Positions 9,759 to 18,437 of a stretch of DNA of 64,000 nt are shown piece by piece. The DNA lies in NCBI GenBank assembly GCA_002353575.1, contig DEJQ01000009.1:1-64000 (forward strand), given 5' to 3'. This DNA comes from Prevotellaceae bacterium UBA2744. GTDB taxonomy: Bacteria; Bacteroidota; Bacteroidia; Bacteroidales; Bacteroidaceae. Both the position numbers and the translations under genes were made by a program. Positions within the stretch are counted from its first letter, which is position 1, and each line of letters opens with the position of its first letter. Below the pieces are notes generated by a model. The model was not told the DNA's origin, did not search any database, and was given only the letters and a program-made list of their open reading frames with translations.

Positions 9759-11681
9759 TTAGTTTTTATTTGTTTCTTCTTCGTCGTTATAGCATGGGTT
9801 CTGTACAAGATTTGGATTCAACTTAATCTGTGACTTGAGAACCGGCATATACATAAAGTCCAGGTTAGACATCTTAATGAGGATTGCCTTTGAAGCCTCA
9901 CCGTACTTAGAAGTAAGGGCTGCACTGAAGTTTGTAGTGTTACCGTTACGGCGAGCCTGACGAACAAGATCATAATAGCGCTTGCCCTCAAAGAGGAACT
10001 CTCTATGACGTTCTTGCATCAGCAAGTCCATGAAATCCTTGTATTTGGTAAAGTTGGCTATCTGAGGCAATAATGTACTTGCCAAAGAAGAAGCACTTGG
10101 ATTTGAGCGCCAATATACAGCAGTAATCAGGTTGAACGCATCAGCATAGAGGTCGCCGGCACTGCCGAGGTCTGCACCATTGTGGTAGCCGGTGAAATTA
10201 GCTGTAGGGATTGCAGGACTGTCGTCAGTTTCGCCTGCCATTGTAGCAGCCAGTGCAATCTCTGCCTCTGCTCTGAAGAGGATGACTTCTGTAAGACGAT
10301 ACAATATCCAGTTCTCTGACTGCAGAGTCTTCGAACGAACGTATAAGTTAGTCAAATCAAAAGATGGCTTCTTGTATGAATTCTGCGAGTTTCCTATCTC
10401 ACCATAATTTGAGCTAAGACTTGTAGCTCCAGCATAATTATTGCTCAATACATATTTATATATTGACTGTGAGCCTGATCCATCGGTATAATAGAATGAT
10501 GCTATTGAACGATAGTCGGAAGTCACTGAGAACAACTTACTGTTGTCATAAGTTACTGCAGTAGGAGTTGTTGTAATGAGGTTAGCATCAGCAAGCACCA
10601 ACCTAGCAGCCGATGTAGCCTTATCGTCAGCATAACCGCCGTACATCTCGCCTACTCCGTAGTTTACATCCTGTCCGTTAACAAAAGTTATTTCATAAAT
10701 TGACTCGAATGAGTTTCCGTTGCAGAAAATGCTGTTAGTCGCCATAGGACCGCTTGACGTTGAAGATGCACCTGAGGTTTCCTTCAGCAATGGCAGACCA
10801 AAGGTCGCATAGACATGATCACGGTCACAAAGGCTCTCCAGTTTTGACTGCTGTCCTGTACGGTCATCATTGTATGAGTTCTCCTTGTACTGAGCAATCT
10901 TTGCATTAAGCACATAGTCGCAGCAAGCGATACAAGAACGATAGTCTGACTGGCGTGCAGATATATCAGCACTTGCATCAGAAGCACGCCACAGATACAT
11001 TTCTGCGAGCAGAGAATACATTGCCAGACGTGTTACACGACCTGTATTGTAATAGCGCTGGTCAGAAGCATACTGGACTGGAGGATATGTCTTGCAGCCT
11101 TCAATATCCAATATAAGAGAATCAAGAATCGTCTTGAACGGAGTCTGTCCCAATCTGTAATCTTGAGTGTCATCGATTGACGGTTCAAAAGTGAATGGCA
11201 CATTCTTGAATGTCTTAATAAGTGTCAGGTAAGAATATGCACGGAGGAACTTTGCCTCTGCCTGCGTAATCTTATACTCTGACTCAGTGTAGTTAGGATC
11301 CTTCTGAGCCACCTCTGCTGCATAATACAGTACTGTATTACAGCGGTTGATGACTGTATATAAGGGTCCCCAATCACACCATCCGTTTGTACTCTTCAGG
11401 TTACCCTTCATCAAGTTACGGAGTTCCTGATTGGCTGTAGAGTTAGGGGCAGTATTATCAGAACGACATTCGCCCCAAACGATAAGGCGTTGTAAATATC
11501 CCTTATCCTGCATAGCTGTGTAGCACGAGTTCATCACACTCTGTACATCTTCGCCCTCTTTCCAGTAGTTCTCAAGAACGACCTCGTTGAGCGGCAGAAG
11601 ATCCATAGAGCACGAACCGAGTCCGAGACCTGCCATCATCACATATGCAGCTATCTTTATATTATTTTTCATGTGTTTCAT
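9759..11681 (-). CDS. SusD/RagB-family outer-membrane lipoprotein
   Basis: A 640-aa protein with lipobox Cys24 (GLGSCSMD) and the typical SusD N-terminus (LPLNEVVLENYWKEGEDVQ). It shows the helical LRAYSYLTLIKTFKNVPF segment near 145-165 and the C-terminal signature HREFLFEGKRYYDLVRQ. It is the partner of the SusC gene 12 bp upstream in the transcript and is expected to form the hinged lid of that transporter. Met4 is an alternative start. Confidence 0.95.
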   Translation of the reverse strand: MKHMKNNIKIAAYVMMAGLGLGSCSMDLLPLNEVVLENYWKEGEDVQSVMNSCYTAMQDKGYLQRLIVWGECRSDNTAPNSTANQELRNLMKGNLKSTNGWCDWGPLYTVINRCNTVLYYAAEVAQKDPNYTESEYKITQAEAKFLRAYSYLTLIKTFKNVPFTFEPSIDDTQDYRLGQTPFKTILDSLILDIEGCKTYPPVQYASDQRYYNTGRVTRLAMYSLLAEMYLWRASDASADISARQSDYRSCIACCDYVLNAKIAQYKENSYNDDRTGQQSKLESLCDRDHVYATFGLPLLKETSGASSTSSGPMATNSIFCNGNSFESIYEITFVNGQDVNYGVGEMYGGYADDKATSAARLVLADANLITTTPTAVTYDNSKLFSVTSDYRSIASFYYTDGSGSQSIYKYVLSNNYAGATSLSSNYGEIGNSQNSYKKPSFDLTNLYVRSKTLQSENWILYRLTEVILFRAEAEIALAATMAGETDDSPAIPTANFTGYHNGADLGSAGDLYADAFNLITAVYWRSNPSASSLASTLLPQIANFTKYKDFMDLLMQERHREFLFEGKRYYDLVRQARRNGNTTNFSAALTSKYGEASKAILIKMSNLDFMYMPVLKSQIKLNPNLVQNPCYNDEEETNKN

Positions 11682-11693
11682 ACTATTAAACTA

Positions 11694-14600
11694 TTAGAAA
11701 GATATTGATGCACCTAAAGTAAACGATTTAGCTCGTGGAGTCTTACCACCATCAGATGCTGGTGCGAAACCTGCCTGTGGGTGTTCTGGGTCTGCACCCG
11801 AGTACTTCGTAATACAGAATATGTTATTTACGATGAGGTTAAATCTCAATGAAGATATACCTACAGACTTGAGCGACTTGGGTGAGAATGTGTAAGCGAG
11901 CTGTGCATAGTTCAGACGCAAGAATGAAGCATCTTCTACGAAGCGGTCAGAACCGAGGTAGTTGTAAGTAGCTACGCCGGTGTTTTCGGTAGCTGCACGT
12001 GGGAGGAGTGCTTCCTCGCCTTCTGTGTGCCAGCGCCAGTTGATAGCCTGCGACTGGTTGTTGTTTGAAGCCATATTCTCAAGATCCATACGAGCGTAGT
12101 TGATACACTTGTTTCCATAACGATAGTTGAACTGAAGGTTCAGAGACCATGCACCATAGTTGAATTTGAGACCGAAACCACCGGTGAGTTTTGGCAACGT
12201 ACTACCAAGATAAACAATATCGAGCTCGTCAATAGTACCGTCCTTGTTGACATCTTCGTAGATAGCATCACCGCCTACGAATTCGTAAGGAGTAGTACCA
12301 AGGGCGTTGTAGTCGAAATACATCTTCTTAGGTGTTCCTGACGCATTATAGACAACATCGCCATTAGCAGTACGGACAACCGGAGCGTTCTTACCACCAT
12401 TCTCCAGAATCATATACTTTGACTTATCGATATCTGACATATTCATATCTACATATGATTCAGCACCTGTTTCACGATCGCGAACCTTAGGCAGATTTGA
12501 ATAAGCATAGACACCCTTTGAACGGAATCCGTAGATAGAGCCAAGAGGATTGTTCAGCTGAACACGTGACAGATAGCTTCCGTTCTTATAATTATAGTCA
12601 GCATTGTAAGACTCTATAAGTGTTTCGTCCATCTCGAGAATCTTGTTACGAGAGTTTGCGAATGTCACGTTGAAGTCCATCGAGAACTTACCTGCACTTA
12701 TTATCTTATGACCGTTGATGTTGAATTCCCAACCATTGTTACGGATAGAACCTTCGTTCTTGTTCGAGAGGCTGCCATAACCTGAAGATGACGGGATGCG
12801 GAAACCCGGGTTGAGCAATTGAGTAGTCTTTCTTGTATATATAGACACATCACCATCAATCTTACCGTCAAGGAATGCAAAGTCGAAACCGAGGTTGAAT
12901 GTCTCAGTCTTTTCCCACTGCAGAGCAGCAAGACGGATATTGTTTGGAACTACGGAAGAAACTCCGAGGTAGTTTGCACCATTATTATATTTTGAATAAT
13001 AGAGTCCTTCGCCGTTTGGCTGCAAACCTACGATACCCCAACCTGGACGGATTGAGAGCATTGACAACCAGTTTTCAGACCATTTCATCCAAGGCTCATC
13101 GCTGATGTTCCAACGTGCAGAGAGTCCAGGGAAGTTACCCCAGCGGCTGTCCGGTCCGAATCGTGTAGAACCGTCTCGACGCAGAGTTGCATCAAAGATA
13201 TAGCGTCCTTTATATGCATAGTGCAACTGGAACAGCATATACTGCGACTTCCACTCTCCAGCTGCAGTACTGAAGCTTGTAGGAATACCACCGGCAAGAG
13301 GTGATGTGATACCATTTACAGTAGGCAGCCACTTCTGACCATTAGTCTGAGCTGAAGAAGAACCGCTTGTATAGTTGAAACGCACCATAGCGAGCAGGCT
13401 GTGATCTTCGTTCTTGAAGTGTGGCTGGAATGTCAGAGAGTGACGGGTAGAAAGTCCGTGACTCTTATAAGAATAAGCACTTGCTGCATTGTAAGTGTCG
13501 GATGAAGACCAGTTTGTTGCAATCAGAGAACCAGGATAGTAAGTGTCCTCACCACGGTTGTAGATGTCGAATACGATCTGACCTTCGTACTTCAGTCGAG
13601 TCTGATCCGCTTCTGTTCCGAGAACGTCATACTGAAGAATGAATTCAGGCGAGAGCTTGAGTTCTGTCCAGTCGCGCTTTGCCTTGTGTGCAACTGCAAT
13701 TGTGTTTGCCAATGCATACTGGTCTTTCAGAAGATCCTTCTGACCTGTATGTTGACCTGAGGCTGCGTTGTAACCGGCCTGAGCAGCAGTCAGGTATGGG
13801 TTCATCGTATAGAATTCTCCCATATCATTGCCGTTTGCATCCTGCTGATAGATGGCAAGGTTAGGCATCTTACGCTGAGCCTGACCGAGAAGGTCGTTGT
13901 AGTAGTTCTTTTCGTTCTTGGTACGAGTGAGGTCGAAGTTTGAACTTACCTTGATACGGTCACTGACGAAGTAATCGAGAGCCACACGGGTAGTGAAACG
14001 ATTCAGCACCTGCTTGATGATAGTACCGGTCTGATGGTCGTAACCGCCCGAAATACGGAAGTTAGCTTTCTCACCACCACCAGTGAGTGCAACATAGTGC
14101 TGATGGTTCGTACCGAACTGTGTAACGGCTTTAACCCAATCAGTATTATTATTGTACATCTCATACTCTGAGAACTCCTTGTTGTAAGCAATTTCCGGAA
14201 TATAGTTTGTTCTGCCGGCTGTTGCGAATTCAGGATTCTGAGTAGTATTGAAGTAAGCTTCTTTCAGATACATTGTGTAGTCGTCACCGCTAAGCAGATT
14301 GTAACTCTTTGGTATCCAACTTCCGGAGAAGCGGTATGAGTAGTTGACCTTAGTCTTTCCGCGGCTACCACGCTTAGTCTTGATTTCGATTACACCATTT
14401 GCACCCTGGGAACCCCAAATAGCTGTAGCAGCAGCATCCTTGAGGACAGAGATTGACTCGATATCTTCAGGGTTTACATTAAGAAGTTCTGCGAACTTGT
14501 CTTCGTTGGCATTAGTAAAATCGAAGTCGGCATCAGCATCGTTTGTCCATACATTTCCGTTTACAACGATCAGAGGGTTGGCATTACCGTTGATAGTACC

Positions 14601-15140
14601 TACACCACGCAGACGCATTGTAGTACCTGAACCCAGGTTTCCGGAGTTGGCAACGATATCAAGACCTGAGATACGACCCTGCAACGCTTCATCGACACTG
14701 GTCATAGCCAGACCTTCGAATTCCTTCATATCGATGGATTGCTGTGCTACGGAGATTTCAGTCACTGGAATTGAAAGTCCTGAAGTCTGAGTCTTCTTGA
14801 CAGCCTTGACTACAACTTCCTTCAGCTGAGTCTGACTGGAAAGAACAATCTTTCCGAAAGAACGCTTAGTGATAGGAAGCACTTTTGTTTCACAACCTAT
14901 ATAAGATATACGAATCTTATCTTTAGGATTCACGATTTTAAACGAGAAGTTACCGTTAATATCGGTTGTTCCCGCTGCTACGATACGATTGTTATGGTCT
15001 ATTTCGACAACGTTCACCATCATCAATGGTTCGAGATCGTCCCAAATCTGACCGCTAACTATATCGCCTGCTTTCACTTGGGCATTCGCACTTATGCAAA
15101 CACCAACAAACAGCATTAGAATTGATAATATTTTTTTCAT
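11694..15140 (-). CDS. SusC/RagA-family TonB-linked outer-membrane transporter
   Basis: A 1148-aa protein with a clear signal peptide (1-20), a carboxypeptidase-regulatory-like domain (about 27-108) and a plug (about 130-260) with DIESISVLKDAAATAIWGSQGANGV, the canonical SusC box. A large barrel follows, ending in SFTLGASISF. It should transport glycan oligomers with the SusD that follows. It starts 9 bp after the stop of the first FAS1 gene. It is the more canonical of the two SusC proteins in this operon; the two barrels look divergent enough to suggest different ligands rather than a recent duplication. Confidence 0.96.
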   Translation of the reverse strand: MKKILSILMLFVGVCISANAQVKAGDIVSGQIWDDLEPLMMVNVVEIDHNNRIVAAGTTDINGNFSFKIVNPKDKIRISYIGCETKVLPITKRSFGKIVLSSQTQLKEVVVKAVKKTQTSGLSIPVTEISVAQQSIDMKEFEGLAMTSVDEALQGRISGLDIVANSGNLGSGTTMRLRGVGTINGNANPLIVVNGNVWTNDADADFDFTNANEDKFAELLNVNPEDIESISVLKDAAATAIWGSQGANGVIEIKTKRGSRGKTKVNYSYRFSGSWIPKSYNLLSGDDYTMYLKEAYFNTTQNPEFATAGRTNYIPEIAYNKEFSEYEMYNNNTDWVKAVTQFGTNHQHYVALTGGGEKANFRISGGYDHQTGTIIKQVLNRFTTRVALDYFVSDRIKVSSNFDLTRTKNEKNYYNDLLGQAQRKMPNLAIYQQDANGNDMGEFYTMNPYLTAAQAGYNAASGQHTGQKDLLKDQYALANTIAVAHKAKRDWTELKLSPEFILQYDVLGTEADQTRLKYEGQIVFDIYNRGEDTYYPGSLIATNWSSSDTYNAASAYSYKSHGLSTRHSLTFQPHFKNEDHSLLAMVRFNYTSGSSSAQTNGQKWLPTVNGITSPLAGGIPTSFSTAAGEWKSQYMLFQLHYAYKGRYIFDATLRRDGSTRFGPDSRWGNFPGLSARWNISDEPWMKWSENWLSMLSIRPGWGIVGLQPNGEGLYYSKYNNGANYLGVSSVVPNNIRLAALQWEKTETFNLGFDFAFLDGKIDGDVSIYTRKTTQLLNPGFRIPSSSGYGSLSNKNEGSIRNNGWEFNINGHKIISAGKFSMDFNVTFANSRNKILEMDETLIESYNADYNYKNGSYLSRVQLNNPLGSIYGFRSKGVYAYSNLPKVRDRETGAESYVDMNMSDIDKSKYMILENGGKNAPVVRTANGDVVYNASGTPKKMYFDYNALGTTPYEFVGGDAIYEDVNKDGTIDELDIVYLGSTLPKLTGGFGLKFNYGAWSLNLQFNYRYGNKCINYARMDLENMASNNNQSQAINWRWHTEGEEALLPRAATENTGVATYNYLGSDRFVEDASFLRLNYAQLAYTFSPKSLKSVGISSLRFNLIVNNIFCITKYSGADPEHPQAGFAPASDGGKTPRAKSFTLGASISF

Positions 15141-15149
15141 GATATTGAT

Positions 15150-18014
15150 TTATTTGAGACGTTTTACAGAAGATGAAGAGTCACTGCTAAGCTTCTTATA
15201 AGTGTACTTAAACTGATTATCCTCTGGATCAGCAGTATCAAAGTAGAGTGGTCCGTCAATTGCATGAATAACAGCAAACGATGAGTTGTTCAGAGTAGTA
15301 TTTGATGGCAGTGTAGTTGCACTTGTACCGTCAGCCCAGTATTCGCGTGCCATCAGATTATATGCACCTCCGGACGTGATTACGTTACGTGTATTGCCCA
15401 TTACGTCTGTTACCGTAAGTCCACTTGCAGAAACATTAACCTTGAGTTTGTATGGACGCCCTGGAGAGTAAGTACCATTCCACGGCAGTTCTTCACCTGT
15501 TGTTTCGTCAACAGTAGTTGACTTGATAAGTTCCGTCTTTCCTGATTCGTATTCACCGGAAGCGAAACCTTGGTCGATGAAGATAGCATTATCCTGGATG
15601 TGATACTTCACGAAGTCGAGAAGAACCTCCTTAAGCGAATCCACATGAGATTCTTTGGTTCCAGACTTACCTTCTTCCTCATCAAGCAGCTCGGCAGCAG
15701 CTATATCATCTGCATTTGGCAGACCGGCTGCGAATGCCTGTGCCATTGCAGCATTTGTCGGAGCATATATAGTATAATGATAGTTGTTGAGCAGATATGT
15801 AACCTTTTGAGAGCTTGTTGCATCCTCGGCACCAATCATACCTTTTGTTTTGATGTTAAGCAGGTTACCATAAGTCTGGTCACCAGCCAGCCATTTATCT
15901 TTTGCATTTGACTTGCTGAGTGCTCCACTGACGTCAAGAGCCCAAAGGAAGTCAGAGAAGTCGCTGTTGAGAGCCAATGTCCGAGCTACAGAGTTAGAAC
16001 CGCCCATAGGCATCTTGTCAACAACCAGTGTCATACCATTCTGCTTAGAATATTTCGACTGTGAATTGTCGCTGACAGAAATCGGAGAATTGAACTGATT
16101 CTGATATGTAGCCGCTACGTCATAGCCACTGACTGTAGTAGATGGCTTGATGCGAACATAAGTATTACCCTTAGTTTTATAATACTCCTTGCCTGGAGTA
16201 TATTCCTGAGTGATAATCAGGTTGTCAAGAATCTCTTCCAGACGGTCTTTGACGTGAGTCTCCTTTGCGCCTGTAAGTTTTCTTGCCGAACCGGTTGGGG
16301 TCGGATTACCCTCTGCATCGAGAGTGCACGAATAAACTTCAACTGACAAACGCTGTGCGAGCGACTTGCTACGGTCGATCGAAAATTTCCACATCTGTGG
16401 CGAAGCAGAATAGTATGAGACAGGGTCAACATACGATTCGAGGGCTGCATTTGTGGGAAGCAGGAATGTATATCTTGAAACCATAGAGTTCAGATATGCC
16501 TGGTAATCAAGGTTCTCAATTGCATTGGCGATAGCACTGAAACGAACTGTATCGACTACGGCCGGACTGAGCACTGAAGAGTAAGCAGTAGGAGCAAACA
16601 CCTTGTTTGTAACGTAAATCAGACCGTTACTTGAAAGGATTACACTGTCGATATCGGCAGTAGTAATACCAAGTTTCATGTTAGCATCGTCAAGGATATT
16701 GTCGAAGTTTGAGGGAATTGTTGCAGTGAATGGAGTCTTCATGCCGGCATTTACAAGGTCGTCGAGTACTGACACAGGCACCTTATCCAGACCTTCCTTT
16801 GTATCTGTAATGCCATTTGCATAGAAACTGTGGATATCCAGACCGCCTTCACCGTCCCACCAAGCCTTCAGAGCCTTGTCGCTTGGAACCAGCATTACAA
16901 TCATGTCTTCCATCATAGGATCAGTTCCCTTGGCTGTCATCTGCGGATACAAGCCGTTCCATCCTGGATCGAAGAGAAGTGAGCCGTCGAATGTACGGCC
17001 GTCCTTGTCGGTATCAAATTTCTTGTCGGCATTCGAACCGCTTGCTGTTGATCCGTATGAACGGTTTGAATAGTATCGCTTGATGAATACAGAGTCATAT
17101 GCAGTACCTTTACTGTTATTGTAAGCATCTGTCAGGTTCTTGTCGTAAGCGACAGCGGCAAAACGCTCAAGGATACTACTGAAATATTGTGTATTTGATG
17201 TCTTTCTAATTGTCTCAGCCATATTGCTCAGTGGCAGAAGTACTTCACTGACACGATGTACGAAACCATTCTTACAGAAGATGTTTGGTTCGATAATCTT
17301 TGTGTTGTTGACATAAACGTCCTCTTCTGCACGCTGGCCCATTCCCATCCACTTATTATAAATAAAGTCAATGTCGTCAGAGAGAATCTTGTTAGATGTC
17401 ATAAACTGAGCATTGAAGTGGATCATCGGGTTAGGCTGCGACTGGTCGTCGAAGAGAACAGTACTGCTACGAGTCGTACTGGCTCTGAGTTGGTCGAAAC
17501 GCTCTGTCTTAGGCATGATGCCCTGAGGGTCGTCATTCGGCACGACGAGTACAGAGTCGTAGATAGTCACTGATGAAGAGCGACGGAACACCTCACCCTT
17601 GATTGGTCCGTCTGCCGTAGAGAGCATGGACGTAGAGTAAGGGTTGTCAATCATAGAAGAATAGAGCAGAAGCTTCTTCTGAGCCTGCGACAATTCCTCA
17701 TAGCTCTTCACACCCCATGAGTTGTTAGCGAAGAAACGTGCAAACGCATCGTCGTCAGCTGCAAACAGAGTATTACTACCTGTTTGGCTAAGCACATCCT
17801 TCTCACCAAGATCATTAATCAATCGCAAGTAATTTGAATAAATTCCCTGTCCTTCCAAATACCCATAGATACTGTTCAAGTTGCTTGGCTGCTGTGAATC
17901 AGAATCCAAATCATACTTGTCAGAACAAGAAAATACACCAAAACTTGCAGCAACGAGCGCACTTCCTACCAGAAGGCGGTTGCATAGTGTTTTCCGTTTA
18001 ATTTTGTAAGACAT
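15150..18014 (-). CDS. Multi-FAS1-domain lipoprotein, first gene of the operon
   Basis: A 954-aa lipoprotein with lipobox Cys30 (GVFSCSDK). At least three FAS1-type boxes are visible: NTLFAADDDAF near 81-91, RYTFLLPTNAAL in the middle and HYTIYAPTNAAM in the C-terminal third, each followed by a FAS1-like closing segment (for example NGFVHRVSEVLLPL). Four domains are plausible by spacing. Tandem FAS1 suggests an extended surface adhesin or binding stalk. As the promoter-proximal gene of a FAS1-SusC-SusD-FAS1-FAS1-SusC-SusD operon it is likely made in high amount. No catalytic motif was recognised. Confidence 0.87.
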   Translation of the reverse strand: MSYKIKRKTLCNRLLVGSALVAASFGVFSCSDKYDLDSDSQQPSNLNSIYGYLEGQGIYSNYLRLINDLGEKDVLSQTGSNTLFAADDDAFARFFANNSWGVKSYEELSQAQKKLLLYSSMIDNPYSTSMLSTADGPIKGEVFRRSSSVTIYDSVLVVPNDDPQGIMPKTERFDQLRASTTRSSTVLFDDQSQPNPMIHFNAQFMTSNKILSDDIDFIYNKWMGMGQRAEEDVYVNNTKIIEPNIFCKNGFVHRVSEVLLPLSNMAETIRKTSNTQYFSSILERFAAVAYDKNLTDAYNNSKGTAYDSVFIKRYYSNRSYGSTASGSNADKKFDTDKDGRTFDGSLLFDPGWNGLYPQMTAKGTDPMMEDMIVMLVPSDKALKAWWDGEGGLDIHSFYANGITDTKEGLDKVPVSVLDDLVNAGMKTPFTATIPSNFDNILDDANMKLGITTADIDSVILSSNGLIYVTNKVFAPTAYSSVLSPAVVDTVRFSAIANAIENLDYQAYLNSMVSRYTFLLPTNAALESYVDPVSYYSASPQMWKFSIDRSKSLAQRLSVEVYSCTLDAEGNPTPTGSARKLTGAKETHVKDRLEEILDNLIITQEYTPGKEYYKTKGNTYVRIKPSTTVSGYDVAATYQNQFNSPISVSDNSQSKYSKQNGMTLVVDKMPMGGSNSVARTLALNSDFSDFLWALDVSGALSKSNAKDKWLAGDQTYGNLLNIKTKGMIGAEDATSSQKVTYLLNNYHYTIYAPTNAAMAQAFAAGLPNADDIAAAELLDEEEGKSGTKESHVDSLKEVLLDFVKYHIQDNAIFIDQGFASGEYESGKTELIKSTTVDETTGEELPWNGTYSPGRPYKLKVNVSASGLTVTDVMGNTRNVITSGGAYNLMAREYWADGTSATTLPSNTTLNNSSFAVIHAIDGPLYFDTADPEDNQFKYTYKKLSSDSSSSVKRLK

Positions 18015-18114
18015 AATATTAGAAAGATTAGTTCTTTTCTAAACATAACTTAAGCCCATAAATGAACTCTCAGAAATGATAAATTAAAATTTTTTGTTAA
18101 TAGTATTTGTCGCT

Positions 18115-18140
18115 GCATCAACATTTGGCCAAATCGATGC
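18115..18140. promoter_or_regulatory. Palindromic operator candidate in the operon leader
   Basis: A dyad: GCATC (18115-18119), the perfect 12-bp palindrome ATTTGGCCAAAT (18123-18134), then GATGC (18136-18140). It lies just downstream of the predicted transcription start and about 100 bp before the first FAS1 gene, where a repressor or a regulator of glycan use could bind. The regulator itself is not in the window. Confidence 0.35.
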
Positions 18141-18161
18141 GTTGACCGATACATTTCTTTG

Positions 18162-18193
18162 CAAAGAAAATGTTATTTACCTATCTAAACAAA
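18162..18193 (-). promoter_or_regulatory. Candidate Bacteroidota promoter for the FAS1/SusCD operon
   Basis: On the minus strand a -33 TTTG (18190-18193) is separated by 20 bp from a -7 box TTTCTTTG (18162-18169), seven of eight matches to TAnnTTTG. The -7 box is half of the perfect 16-bp palindrome TTTCTTTGCAAAGAAA (18154-18169), so a bound protein there would block or recruit polymerase. Confidence 0.45.
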
Positions 18194-18330
18194 TTTTTAG
18201 AAAAGATATTTTGAAAAGAACTGTATTTTAACGGTTGTTCACGCACACAAAAACTTACAGTCTTAACAAATGCAAACTATAGCTAAAGCAAATACATAAA
18301 AATCCCATTTTGACCAAAATCGTTTTTAGA

Positions 18331-18370
18331 GAGTAAGAAGAATCCCCACAAGTGAGGACTCTTCTTACTC
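18331..18370 (-). terminator. Hairpin after the GH43 gene
   Basis: GAGTAAGAAG (18331-18340) pairs perfectly with CTTCTTACTC (18361-18370), with an imperfectly paired interior. It lies about 70 bp past the GH43 stop. There is no clean U-run, so termination strength is uncertain, but it likely separates the GH43 transcript from the FAS1/SusCD operon. Confidence 0.6.
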
Positions 18371-18437
18371 ATTAACTGGAAAAAATTTGCGCTCTGCCTA
18401 GAGGAAAAATGTTATCAGGTTAGATCGCAAAAAATCC

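Larger units (their letters stand above)
18015..18437 (-). other. Intergenic region upstream of the FAS1/SusCD operon
   Basis: No coding potential is seen in 423 bp. It holds a candidate promoter (18162-18193), two palindromes (18115-18140 and 18154-18169) and the hairpin at 18331-18370, each listed separately. The rest is AT-rich with no further structure noticed. Confidence 0.7.

Noticed and set aside
18162..18169. A promoter with exact consensus upstream of the FAS1 operon
   Set aside because: No exact TAnnTTTG was found in 18015-18437; the listed box is a seven-of-eight match and is scored low.
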